DNA of 64,000 nt from Lactonifactor sp. BIOML-A5. Its GTDB lineage: Bacteria > Bacillota > Clostridia > Lachnospirales > Lachnospiraceae. The stretch lies in the NCBI RefSeq assembly GCF_009677585.1, contig NZ_WKYV01000005.1, forward strand, positions 124,001-188,000. The letters run 5' to 3'. Of the stretch, positions 8,644 through 16,802 are shown one piece after another (position 1 is the first letter of the stretch; each line of letters opens with the position of its first letter). The translations under genes were made by a program, and so were the position numbers. The notes under the pieces are model-generated. The model had not been told where the DNA came from, made no database searches, and saw only the letters and a program-made list of their open reading frames with translations.

Positions 8644-9477
8644 ATGAAAGATATGTTAAAAGGTCAGATAGCTATTGTTGCCGGGGGTACAAGCGGGATG
8701 GGAGAGGCTACGGCTAAACTCTATGCCCGGGAGGGAGCGGTTGTGATTATCGGCGGAACCAATCCCAAAAAGGGAAACCGTGTCCTGAAGGAGATTACAG
8801 ATGCAGGCGGGGAGGCCCGTTATTATGGCCCTCTTAATGTTGCAAGCAAAAAAAGCTGCGATGATATCGTGGACGCTGTAATCAAAGAGTTTGGAAAGAT
8901 CGATATCCTGGCAAACTTTGCAGGGAGAAGCTACGACGGTGACTCAAATATGACACCGGAGGAACGCTATCAAACAACTATGGATGTAAATATGACGGGA
9001 ACCTATAACCTTGCTTTTTCAGTGGTTCCTCATATGAAGGAGGCGAAGAGCGGAAAGATCATCTTATGTTCATCCAACGGAGCCTTTAACCCAACCACTC
9101 CTGCTTATGACTATCATATGGCAAAAGCTGCCTGTGAATCCCTGACCATTAATCTGGCCATGGAACTGGCGCCTCTGGGAATCCGGGTAAATTGCATAAA
9201 ACCTGGTCCCATTGTCACCCCGTTCTGGGATGAGCTGTTTCCGCCAGAGGAAAAGGAAGCTATGGAGGCGGCTTTTCACGGAATTGCAACCAGAGAGGTT
9301 CCCCTAAACCGGATGGGAACTCCGGACGATATTGCAGGTCCGGCCTTGTTTCTGGCTTCTGATTTATCGGCATATATTACAGGCCTGCTGCTTTATGTGG
9401 GCGGAGGTATGGGATACGTCTATGCCCACGGACAGTCTGCGATTCTGGGCAACGTACCCCTTGCGGGGGAAAAGTGA
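8644..9477 (+). CDS. Short-chain dehydrogenase/reductase (SDR)
   Basis: 277 residues. It has a Rossmann N-terminus with the cofactor loop GGTSGMGEA (about 15-23), a FAG variant of the NNAG motif, catalytic Ser in CSSNGAF, and the active-site YxxxK in DYHMAKAA. The usual RVNCIKPGPIVTPF follows. It should catalyse NAD(P)-dependent oxidation or reduction of a hydroxyl or carbonyl group. AAGGAGGG precedes the ATG. The MFS carrier starts 53 bp after its stop, so the pair probably handles one imported or exported compound. The substrate is not predictable from the sequence; SDRs of this class act on sugars, polyols and steroids alike. Confidence 0.9.
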   Translation: MKDMLKGQIAIVAGGTSGMGEATAKLYAREGAVVIIGGTNPKKGNRVLKEITDAGGEARYYGPLNVASKKSCDDIVDAVIKEFGKIDILANFAGRSYDGDSNMTPEERYQTTMDVNMTGTYNLAFSVVPHMKEAKSGKIILCSSNGAFNPTTPAYDYHMAKAACESLTINLAMELAPLGIRVNCIKPGPIVTPFWDELFPPEEKEAMEAAFHGIATREVPLNRMGTPDDIAGPALFLASDLSAYITGLLLYVGGGMGYVYAHGQSAILGNVPLAGEK

Positions 9478-9530
9478 GAGAACCCCGCATAATATCTGAA
9501 CCTGTTCCTATGCCAGCGGAGGTTTTATAG

Positions 9531-10733
9531 ATGAATGATGCGAGCAATAACAAGCAAAACAATTATGGAAAAGTAGTCTGCGGTATCCTCTTTTTTGCGC
9601 TGATGGTGGGAAATTACTTTCAGTATCAGCTTTCTCCGTTAGCCGGCCAGTTAATGGAGAATATGAATCTGACACAGAATCAGTTTTCCAGTATTTTTAC
9701 CTCCCCTATGGTGACCTCCATTTTTCTTGGCATTATTGCCGGGGTGCTTGTAGACAAATTTGGGAGTAAGAAGGTTATTATGGTCACGCTGATTATTTCT
9801 GCCGCCGGACTTTGTTACCGTCCCTTTGCAGATAGTTATGCAACCCTGTTTTTCAGCATGATATTAGGGGGTACAGGAATCACCTTTTTGAATGTAAATA
9901 TGTCGAAAATAATCGGGGGCTGGTATCCTCCTGAACGGGTTGGTCCCATCATGGGTCTGATTATGGCGGGAAATACGGTTGGGATGACCCTTGGGACCGC
10001 CACAACCGCAATGCTCCCATCGATCCCCACGGCTCTCTGGATCTCCGGGGCTGCCTCAGTGGCGGTAGCTGTGCTCTGGATTCTGTTTGTAAAAGAAGGG
10101 CCCTACATCCAAAATGCAGGGGGCGGTTCCGGGGAGTCCCTCCTAACCTCTCTGAAACCGGCCCTGAAGAGTAAGAACATATGGCTGGTAGGCCTTTGCC
10201 TGGCCTGTATCCTGGGATGTAATATTTCCCTGGCCTCATTTCTCCCAACTGCGCTGCAGTCCAGGGGGATCAGCGCTTCTATGTCCGGGATTATCGCGTC
10301 TATTATGACAGTAGGAAGCTTCTGCGGGTCCTTCTTCGGCCCTACCGTTATAGCCAGGATGCCCCGCATGAAGCCGGCGCTGATTGGATGCGCGGTTCTG
10401 GCAGCCCTGTGTGCGGCCTTCTCGTGGATGGCTCCGCCGGTTTTGGCGGCGGTGATTGTATTTCTGGCAGGTATGTTTATCAGTGCGCTGATTCCTACCT
10501 TTATGTCCTTTCCCATGATTCTTCCTGAGATTGGCCCGGCTTATGCCGGCAGTGCCGGGGGCGTTATTACCACGCTGGAACTTCTGGGGGCGGTAATTAT
10601 TCCTACTTATATCATCACACCGGCAGCGGGCAGCAACTTTAGCCTGTACTTTATTATGGCGGGGGTATCCGTTGCTCTTATGTCAGTATTTGCGATTTTC
10701 CTTCCTGAACTGAATAAAAAAGAACAAAGATAA
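9531..10733 (+). CDS. MFS transporter
   Basis: 400 residues with about 12 hydrophobic helices. The loop between helices 2 and 3 has the MFS motif GVLVDKFGSKKV. The C-terminal half has the GGVITTLELLGAVIIPTYI segment, which is also present almost unchanged in the carrier at 21967-23181; the two are clearly paralogous (FSSIFTSPM versus FSSVFTSPM). It is probably co-transcribed with the SDR. Direction and substrate are unknown; two related carriers each paired with a catabolic-type enzyme suggest uptake of related small organic acids or aromatics. Confidence 0.9.
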   Translation: MNDASNNKQNNYGKVVCGILFFALMVGNYFQYQLSPLAGQLMENMNLTQNQFSSIFTSPMVTSIFLGIIAGVLVDKFGSKKVIMVTLIISAAGLCYRPFADSYATLFFSMILGGTGITFLNVNMSKIIGGWYPPERVGPIMGLIMAGNTVGMTLGTATTAMLPSIPTALWISGAASVAVAVLWILFVKEGPYIQNAGGGSGESLLTSLKPALKSKNIWLVGLCLACILGCNISLASFLPTALQSRGISASMSGIIASIMTVGSFCGSFFGPTVIARMPRMKPALIGCAVLAALCAAFSWMAPPVLAAVIVFLAGMFISALIPTFMSFPMILPEIGPAYAGSAGGVITTLELLGAVIIPTYIITPAAGSNFSLYFIMAGVSVALMSVFAIFLPELNKKEQR

Positions 10734-10764
10734 CAGGATCAATGCTTACAGCCGAAAGGCACAG

Positions 10765-10792
10765 TTGACAAACACTTTTGTAATGTTATACT
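10765..10792 (+). promoter_or_regulatory. Promoter of the LysR-type gene
   Basis: TTGACA (10765-10770), 16 bp, TATACT (10787-10792). Transcription should begin near 10799, a few bases before the long hairpin at 10807. Confidence 0.7.
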
Positions 10793-10806
10793 TTGATCAG
10801 GATGCA

Positions 10807-10845
10807 GACGCCGGCAGAGAAGCGCTTCGCTTCTCTGCCGGCGTC
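10807..10845 (+). repeat. Perfect 18-bp inverted repeat in the lysR leader
   Basis: GACGCCGGCAGAGAAGCG, a 3-nt CTT spacer, then its exact reverse complement. It lies between the promoter and the start codon at 10890, is far more GC-rich than its surroundings, and has no T-run after it. As RNA it would fold at the extreme 5' end of the message; as DNA it could be an operator. Confidence 0.85.
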
Positions 10846-10889
10846 GATGCGGCGAAAATATTAGATGTGACAAAAGCAGGGAATTGACT

Positions 10890-11777
10890 ATGGATATAAA
10901 AGGAATGCTTTATTTTATCAGTGCTGCAGAAAACCTGAGCTTTACAAAAGCAGCCCTGGAAAAGAATGTGACACAGACAGCCATCAGTCTGAGTATATCT
11001 AAGATGGAGGAGGAGCTGGGATTTCAGCTCTTCACAAGACAGAAACGATCCGTGCAGCTGACAGAGGCCGGCAAGGATTTTTATGAGAACATTGTGGATG
11101 TTGTAAAAAAATATGAAGAGGCAGTAGAGCATGGTATGCTGACTGCCGCCGGAAAGGTAGGGGAGATACGCCTGGGGGTTCCGGACTTTGCCATCGGGAT
11201 GAGTCTGACCCAGCCCCTTCGCAGATTCCGGGAGGCTTACCCTCAGATCAATATCAAATCTGTAATTATCCCGCCCCATAAAATGATGCAGGCAATTGAT
11301 GCCAGGGAAATTGACGCGGCCATTGGCTTTCCTCAGGAATTTGAGGCTAACACGGCTCTCACTCATCGGGTATTCCGCAGAGATAAGCTCATGGTTGCTA
11401 TGGCACCCCACCATCCCCTAGCTTCCTGTCCGGCACCTACCCTGGAGCAGATAAGCTCTTATACCGTTACTGTGGTGCACCCCCAGAAGGCCCCTATGAT
11501 CTATCTTTATATGTGCGGGCTCTGGGAGAAAGCGGGCTTTAAACCCCGAAATGTAATTCATTCGCCAACCCTTGACGATGCCCTTCTTGAGGTGGCGCTG
11601 GGCAATGCCGTCATACTGATTACAGAGCAAAGCTACTCTGTCTACAACACATTTCTCACCTACAGCCCTTTAAAAGAATTGGAGGGGTATAACACCGAGA
11701 TAGCTATAGCCTGGGGGAAAGACCGGGAAAACCCTATTATTAAAGGATTGGTTTGGACGCTTCTGGAACAATCCTGA
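10890..11777 (+). CDS. LysR-family transcriptional regulator
   Basis: 295 residues from ATG 10890 (CAGGG 8 nt upstream; a TTG two codons earlier is possible). The N-terminal winged helix (1-60) has FTKAALEKNVTQTAISLSISKMEEELGFQLF. The effector-binding domain starts near residue 90. Being adjacent to and downstream of the SDR/MFS pair, it is a plausible regulator of that operon and of the divergent AKR; LysR proteins usually act on neighbours and respond to a pathway metabolite. Its own leader carries a long perfect hairpin. A hairpin with a T-run follows the stop. Confidence 0.93.
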   Translation: MDIKGMLYFISAAENLSFTKAALEKNVTQTAISLSISKMEEELGFQLFTRQKRSVQLTEAGKDFYENIVDVVKKYEEAVEHGMLTAAGKVGEIRLGVPDFAIGMSLTQPLRRFREAYPQINIKSVIIPPHKMMQAIDAREIDAAIGFPQEFEANTALTHRVFRRDKLMVAMAPHHPLASCPAPTLEQISSYTVTVVHPQKAPMIYLYMCGLWEKAGFKPRNVIHSPTLDDALLEVALGNAVILITEQSYSVYNTFLTYSPLKELEGYNTEIAIAWGKDRENPIIKGLVWTLLEQS

Positions 11778-11785
11778 CAGGTATG

Positions 11786-11815
11786 AAAAGGTTCTGCTGA
11801 TCCAGAGCCTTTTTT
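11786..11815 (+). terminator. Rho-independent terminator after lysR
   Basis: AAGGTTCTG pairs with CAGAGCCTT (one wobble), followed by TTTTT at 11811-11815. Confidence 0.75.
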
Positions 11816-11833
11816 GCTTTGCCGGCAGGTTTG

Positions 11834-11862
11834 TTGATATTCCAACTCTGATTTGATATAAT
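11834..11862 (+). promoter_or_regulatory. Promoter of the tandem GGDEF genes
   Basis: TTGATA (11834-11839), 17 bp, TATAAT (11857-11862), about 55 bp ahead of the first GGDEF gene. Confidence 0.7.
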
Positions 11863-11916
11863 CATAAGAAAGCAAAAGCAGGGTATAAATTTTGAAAACA
11901 GATAGGGGGTATTCCT

Positions 11917-13116
11917 TTGCCGTTACATATGTATTGGGGCCTGGGGCTGCTGGTGCCGGTGTGCTGTACACTGATATATGGTTATGTGTCCCGTAAGGCT
12001 TTGGAGGCATTGGGGTACCCCAACGCCTCCTCTGTCTGGAAGCATTTTAGCAGGTGTTTTTTTTCTGTGCTGTTGTTTACCCTTTGGGGAATGTACAATA
12101 TTCCGCTTCCAGTGGTATACATCCTGGCTTATACGGACAAAGTGTTCCGTCTGCTCCGCAAAGAGGAGAGCCGCGCAAAGGAACTGTTCCTGATTAACTT
12201 TACCCATTTGACCACTATGGCCCTGCACATGATTCTAATCGGGGTATTCTCTCTCATCACTCATAGTCAGATGTATGAGCTTTTGCAGCAGCCTTTCTGG
12301 CGTATTCTCACCATAGGATTGGTGTTTACTGTGAACAGTGTGGCTGCAGGGATGATTCCCCGATGGAATATAGTACTTGAAGTGCTCCGTACCCAATCAG
12401 AAAGTGCGGAAGCGCGGCCTTTTATGATATTTCTCTGGTTCTGCAATGCTTTTTTGCTGCTGGACAGTGTGCTCTGTGTCTCAAAGATTGCGTGGGGACT
12501 GCTTCCTCTGTTTCTGATTGGAAGTACAGTTTTGCTGGAATTCTACCTTATCCGTTTTCTGAGGCATCTCTATGCTGTCTTAAAGAAGCATTACCTGGAA
12601 GAAGAGCACTACCGGCTGATAGAGAAATTGGAACAGCAGGATCGGGAGGCGGCAGTCTTGCGGAGCAAAAGTGTGCTGGATCCTATGACCAATATATTTA
12701 CCCGCCGCTATCTTGTAGAAAAAATGGAGTCGCTGAAAGCGGCAAAGGAACCTTTCTCCTTCGTCTATATTGACTTGGATCACCTGAAGCAGGTCAATGA
12801 CAGGGACGGGCATCACGCAGGGGATCTCTACCTGATGCGGTTTGTGCATGAGTTTGGCTCTCTGCTCCGCAGGGACGATATATTTTCCAGGGTAGGCGGG
12901 GATGAATTTGTGGTGCTGCTTCCCGGGTGTAAAAAGGATGCAGCGGCAAATCGGTTAGAGGACATCCGTATGAATATGGCAAAGAAGTCTGATTCCTGTA
13001 TCTCGTTCAGCTATGGCGTAGCCTATGTTTCCGAAAATGCCGGGGACAGTACAGAGCAGATCTTCCGCAGGGCGGATCAGGAAATGTATCTGGATAAACA
13101 GGCAAGAAGGCGTTAG
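11917..13116 (+). CDS. Membrane diguanylate cyclase (GGDEF), I-site present
   Basis: 399 residues from TTG 11917, preceded by AGGGGG at 7 nt. The N-terminal half has about six hydrophobic helices with no recognised sensor family, then a short coiled linker (LIEKLEQQDREAAVLRSK). The GGDEF domain (about 240-398) includes DLDHLKQVND and the active-site loop RVGGDEFVVL. Five residues before GGDEF sits Arg-Arg-Asp-Asp, matching the RxxD inhibitory site, so product inhibition by c-di-GMP is expected. It should make c-di-GMP from GTP as a dimer. The second GGDEF gene follows after 16 bp with strong translation signals, so both belong to one operon. Confidence 0.92.
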   Translation: MPLHMYWGLGLLVPVCCTLIYGYVSRKALEALGYPNASSVWKHFSRCFFSVLLFTLWGMYNIPLPVVYILAYTDKVFRLLRKEESRAKELFLINFTHLTTMALHMILIGVFSLITHSQMYELLQQPFWRILTIGLVFTVNSVAAGMIPRWNIVLEVLRTQSESAEARPFMIFLWFCNAFLLLDSVLCVSKIAWGLLPLFLIGSTVLLEFYLIRFLRHLYAVLKKHYLEEEHYRLIEKLEQQDREAAVLRSKSVLDPMTNIFTRRYLVEKMESLKAAKEPFSFVYIDLDHLKQVNDRDGHHAGDLYLMRFVHEFGSLLRRDDIFSRVGGDEFVVLLPGCKKDAAANRLEDIRMNMAKKSDSCISFSYGVAYVSENAGDSTEQIFRRADQEMYLDKQARRR

Positions 13117-13132
13117 GAGAGGAGGCGGTCCT

Positions 13133-14350
13133 ATGTTATTGCTATTGCTGACGGCGGCGGCCTATTTTTATTATCACTGGCAGTACTTTCTTCTGGTATC
13201 CCATATCCGGAAAATGCCGTATCCCCGGATGGGTCTTGTGATCCTCGGCTTTCTGGTGAATTACCTTTTTTTCATCATCTGCAGTATTTTGGAATTTCAT
13301 CTGGTCTTAAATTGGCTTCTGTTTGCATTTTTGCTGTTTTTTGAAACCCTTTTTTGCTTTAAAGGAGATAAACGCTGTGCCCTGTTTCATACTCTGACAG
13401 GGATTATCTGCGGACTTGCCGCGAATATTTTCTGCCGCAGTATTATGGCGATTCTGATCCAGCAGCCCATGCATAACTTTGACAATCATATCCGGAGCAG
13501 CGGCAATGTAAAGGGGGTCCCTGTACTGCTGGGTTTTATACTGGCAGGACTCGTCCTGCAGTTTATGAGAAAACCGGTAATTATACGCAGATTCCGCCTG
13601 ATTTTGGATCATCCGCAGCATTATTCCTTTATACTGGAGATGATGACCGGATTGTTTTTCTATCTGTTTATCAATCTGCTCTTGTATTCTGCCACACTCA
13701 ATGACCTGGTTCTTAAAATATGGAGCATAAAATCTTGTGTTTTTTCCGTTGCAGGGTTTTATATTGCCATACGATATACCTGGAGGATCTGTGAGCTGGA
13801 CAATTACCGGGATAAGAACCGAACGATGGAAGCAAAATTGAGAGAACAACAGCTGGAGGAGGAACGACTGAAGCATCAGGCGTCCCTGGATCCTATGACA
13901 GGACTTTATAACAGGCAGTATGCAGAAGAGACTATCGCATCTATGATGGAACAGAAGGTGCCGTTTACTTTGTGCTTTCTGGATTTGGACGGACTGAAAA
14001 GGGTGAACGACGCCTTTGGCCATGAGGAGGGGGATCGCTATATCCTGACCGCCACAGGAGAGATAAGCAGTGCCTGCCGGAATCGGGTGGACTCCCTGTA
14101 CCGTTACGGCGGAGATGAGTTTCTGGTACTTTTTAGGGACATGTCAGCCGATATTGCCGGGAAAAGGGCGGAGACAATTAATGAGAGACTGCGGGCGGCC
14201 GCAGCGGATAAAGCTTTGCCATATTCCATGTCTATCAGCTACGGCATTGTGGAGAGTACAGAATTTTCGGAATGGAGAGCGCTCCTGCAGGAGGCAGATC
14301 GCAGAATGTACAGGCAAAAGCAGGAAAAGGGAATGGCACGGTATAGATAG
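13133..14350 (+). CDS. Membrane diguanylate cyclase (GGDEF), inhibitory site altered
   Basis: 405 residues from ATG 13133 behind GGAGAGGAGG. The N-terminal half is a different arrangement of about six to seven hydrophobic helices from its neighbour. The linker DKNRTMEAKLREQQLEEERLK is coiled-coil-like. The GGDEF domain has DLDGLKRVNDAFG and RYGGDEFLVLF, so catalysis should be intact. The residue three before the I-site Asp is Asn (NRVD), so the canonical RxxD feedback site is lost. The pair may give one feedback-controlled and one uncontrolled c-di-GMP source responding to different membrane signals. Confidence 0.92.
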   Translation: MLLLLLTAAAYFYYHWQYFLLVSHIRKMPYPRMGLVILGFLVNYLFFIICSILEFHLVLNWLLFAFLLFFETLFCFKGDKRCALFHTLTGIICGLAANIFCRSIMAILIQQPMHNFDNHIRSSGNVKGVPVLLGFILAGLVLQFMRKPVIIRRFRLILDHPQHYSFILEMMTGLFFYLFINLLLYSATLNDLVLKIWSIKSCVFSVAGFYIAIRYTWRICELDNYRDKNRTMEAKLREQQLEEERLKHQASLDPMTGLYNRQYAEETIASMMEQKVPFTLCFLDLDGLKRVNDAFGHEEGDRYILTATGEISSACRNRVDSLYRYGGDEFLVLFRDMSADIAGKRAETINERLRAAAADKALPYSMSISYGIVESTEFSEWRALLQEADRRMYRQKQEKGMARYR

Positions 14351-14388
14351 AAAGAATCTGGAGGGATTTCCGCCTCCAGATTCTTTCT
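14349..14388. terminator. Bidirectional terminator, GGDEF / Cys-rich gene
   Basis: A 16-bp perfect inverted repeat (14349-14364 with 14373-14388) around an 8-nt loop, containing AGAATCTGGAGG. It serves the convergent genes on both sides. Confidence 0.8.
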
Positions 14389-14420
14389 ATATTAAACGAT
14401 ATCCCAGGGATTCATGGGTA

Positions 14421-14789
14421 TTATATCTCTTCCTCCTCAGCCCTGCAATAGGCACAGGGGTCATAGCTTGAAGCTCCGCGGCAGTCCACAAAAGTCTCGC
14501 CTACAGCTACGGATGCACCGAAATTAATAGGAACTTCCACACAGAGGGTTTGGCTGATGGTTAAGGTACATATGCCATTTACTGTACCGGCGCATGTAGT
14601 ATCACCCGGTATCACCACAGGTTCCCCACAGCATCTGGTACACGGAACCCCTGCATGGGCAAAGGGGGTTATTGTTACAGGAACACAAACGTTTACTTCC
14701 TGATAGCCGGTAGCAGGACAAGTTTCATTCAGCTGTTCAGGACAGGCGGTTATGTCTGCAGAACAATTGCAGGTCATATTTTCTGACAT
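14421..14789 (-). CDS. Small Cys-rich protein, possible spore coat/exosporium component
   Basis: 122 residues from ATG 14789, chosen because GGAAGGAG lies just upstream; longer in-frame starts bypass it. The protein has about 14 cysteines, mostly in pairs or short spacings (CNCS, CTRCC, CAYC), and alternating Val/Ile/Thr strands such as VNVCVPVTITPF and TISQTLCVEVPINFG. There is no signal peptide or membrane helix. The C-terminus ends in EEEEI. I recall similar small Cys-rich proteins in Clostridia of unknown function. Heavy disulfide potential plus the sporulation-type -10 element upstream make a spore-surface role the best guess, not a certainty. Confidence 0.75.
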   Translation of the reverse strand: MSENMTCNCSADITACPEQLNETCPATGYQEVNVCVPVTITPFAHAGVPCTRCCGEPVVIPGDTTCAGTVNGICTLTISQTLCVEVPINFGASVAVGETFVDCRGASSYDPCAYCRAEEEEI

Positions 14790-14820
14790 TCGGATTTCTC
14801 CTTCCATAAAGGACTCTATA

Positions 14821-14848
14821 TAACATATGAAAAGGAAGAGAATTGTGT
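14821..14848 (-). promoter_or_regulatory. Putative sigma-K-type promoter of the Cys-rich gene
   Basis: On the minus strand CATATGTTA (14829-14821) fits the CATANNNTA -10 element described for Bacillus sigma-K, with an AC dinucleotide 17 nt further upstream. The predicted start lies about 26 nt before the ATG. No sigma-A -35 was seen. Confidence 0.45.
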
Positions 14849-15057
14849 GAGTGGGGGGTACAATCACGACTGCCAGTCCGCGAAAGAACAGAAAGCCAAT
14901 TGCTGTTAAAAAGAATCAGGAATGGTATTGGCTGAGTTCGCAGCAGGCGGAAAAATATAATCACAGCCTCCTTGTATCTTTACACTAAAAGAAATATAAT
15001 AGAGCTCTGAAGAAGTGATACGAGGATTATATATCTTCCGAGGAAAGGATGGTGTAA

Positions 15058-15744
15058 ATGAAACGGATATTTTTGGTTGAGGACGATAAAGCAATTGCGA
15101 AGAACCTTGAGCTGCTGCTCCGTTCGGAAGGGTTTGCGGTACTTCATGCCGCTACCCGGGGGGAAGCACTTGCCCTGCTTGAGGGGAATACATTTGATCT
15201 GGCACTGGTTGATATCTCCCTGCCTGACGGTAATGGGTTCACAGTATGCACAGAGATCAAGGAGACCCAGGATATCCCGGTTCTCTTTTTGACAGCATCC
15301 GGAGATGAGTCCAGTGTTGTTACGGGGCTGAACATAGGGGCGGATGACTATATCACCAAGCCCTTCCGCCCCCGGGAACTAATTGCCCGGATTGGCACCG
15401 CTCTGAGAAAATACGGGCGGTCAGGTACAGATTTTGAAGTCTGCGGGCTTCATGTAGATACGGCAAGCGGAGTGGTGAAGAAGAATGGCAGAGAGGTCTT
15501 CCTTTCCGCCCTGGAATACCGCCTTCTCCTGGTGTTTGTCAGCAGCCCCAAAAGTATTATCACCAGAGGCAGGCTCCTGGACGAATTGTGGGATGCGGCG
15601 GGGGAGTTTGTCACGGACAATACACTGACCGTATACATCAAGCGTCTGCGGGAGAAGATTGAGGACGATCCAAGTGCGCCCCGGATTATTTTAACCGTTC
15701 GGGGAACCGGGTACCGGTTGGGAGGCGGAGATGTTTCGAAATAG
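15058..15744 (+). CDS. OmpR-family response regulator of an ABC-exporter locus
   Basis: 228 residues. The receiver domain has Asp9/Asp10, phospho-acceptor Asp52 in VDISLPDG and Lys in ITKPFRP. The DNA-binding winged helix (about 128-224) ends RGTGYRLGGG. It overlaps the kinase gene by 14 bp. With the downstream ABC ATPase and 848-residue FtsX-type permease it matches the layout of VncRS- and Bce-like envelope-stress modules, in which the regulator induces the exporter. Two direct repeats in front of the ABC genes are the likely binding site. Confidence 0.95.
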   Translation: MKRIFLVEDDKAIAKNLELLLRSEGFAVLHAATRGEALALLEGNTFDLALVDISLPDGNGFTVCTEIKETQDIPVLFLTASGDESSVVTGLNIGADDYITKPFRPRELIARIGTALRKYGRSGTDFEVCGLHVDTASGVVKKNGREVFLSALEYRLLLVFVSSPKSIITRGRLLDELWDAAGEFVTDNTLTVYIKRLREKIEDDPSAPRIILTVRGTGYRLGGGDVSK

Positions 15745-16720
15745 AGAGGTTCGGCAGTTTGCATACTTCTTTTTCTTAATTACTGCCGTCACAATATTCC
15801 TGGGGTTTATCATCCACCCGGCGGCCGGGGTTCTTGCCGGTGTGTCTGCTGTTTTATTCGGAACAGCTTTTTTTCTGTTCACAAAAGCCCGGTATAAAAG
15901 CTTAGTTCATATTTCCGAACAAATCGATCTTGTGCTTCATAATGCGGACCATATATATATCAGTGATGCAGAAGAGGGTGAGCTTTCCATTCTGCAAAGT
16001 GAGATCACAAAGATGACACTGCGTATCAGGGAGCAGAACGACGCGCTGAGAAGGGAAAAGGAACACCTAGCCGACTCTCTTGCGGACATTGCCCACCAGC
16101 TCCGCACTCCCCTCACATCCGCAAACCTTATTCTGTCGCTGATAGAGAAAACTACAGATGAAAAGGAACGGAGAGCGCTGCTGCGGGAAACAGAGGAATT
16201 GTTTGTACAGATGGAGTGGCTGATTAATTCCTTATTGAAATTATCCCGCCTGGATGCCGGCATTGTGGCTTTCCAGAGGGTGCCGGTTGATGTGAAACTC
16301 CTGCTTAATACTGCAGTCCGCCCTCTGCTGATCTCTATGGAACTGCATAATATTGAACTGCGGACAGATGTACCGGAGGGAATGACCATACAGGGAGATT
16401 TGAGCTGGCTCTCTGAAGCTATTCAGAATATTTTAAAAAATTGTATGCAAAGCGCGGGGGATAACGGCAGAATCGGGATTGCCTGTGAAGATACCCCGCT
16501 GTTCGGGGAGATCTCCATCCATGACAGCGGCAGCGGCTTTGAAAAAGAGGATCTGCCCCGCTTGTTTGAGCGGTTTTACAGCGGCAAGAATGGCGCCGCG
16601 GCCGGGTACGGTATTGGACTGGCTCTCTGTAAGCGGATTATAACCCGGCACGGAGGGACCATTACTGCAAAGAATCATCCCCGGGGAGGGGCGGTTTTCT
16701 GCATTCGTTTTCCAAAGTGA
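15731..16720 (+). CDS. Sensor histidine kinase of the ABC-exporter locus
   Basis: 329 residues from ATG 15731 inside the end of the regulator gene, with GGGAGGCGGAG upstream. Two membrane helices (about 10-52) are separated by only a few residues, so there is almost no external sensor. This is typical of intramembrane-sensing kinases that rely on their transporter for detection. The H-box is DIAHQLRTPL with His122; ATP-binding boxes are ILKNCMQSA, DSGSGF and GYGIGLAL. It should phosphorylate the regulator encoded just upstream. Confidence 0.94.
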   Translation: MFRNREVRQFAYFFFLITAVTIFLGFIIHPAAGVLAGVSAVLFGTAFFLFTKARYKSLVHISEQIDLVLHNADHIYISDAEEGELSILQSEITKMTLRIREQNDALRREKEHLADSLADIAHQLRTPLTSANLILSLIEKTTDEKERRALLRETEELFVQMEWLINSLLKLSRLDAGIVAFQRVPVDVKLLLNTAVRPLLISMELHNIELRTDVPEGMTIQGDLSWLSEAIQNILKNCMQSAGDNGRIGIACEDTPLFGEISIHDSGSGFEKEDLPRLFERFYSGKNGAAAGYGIGLALCKRIITRHGGTITAKNHPRGGAVFCIRFPK

Positions 16721-16728
16721 CGGATCTC

Positions 16729-16750
16729 TCACGGAAAAGTCACAGAAATG
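16729..16750 (+). promoter_or_regulatory. Direct repeats, likely response-regulator site
   Basis: TCACGGAAAAG followed immediately by TCACAGAAATG, an 11-bp period, typical of OmpR-family dimers. A -10-like TATTAT lies at 16765-16770 with no good -35, so activation from this site would fit. Confidence 0.55.
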
Positions 16751-16802
16751 TAAGCCAAAAGTTCTATTATATGGGTAAAGTAAAATAAAGGAGGCTCACA
16801 TA

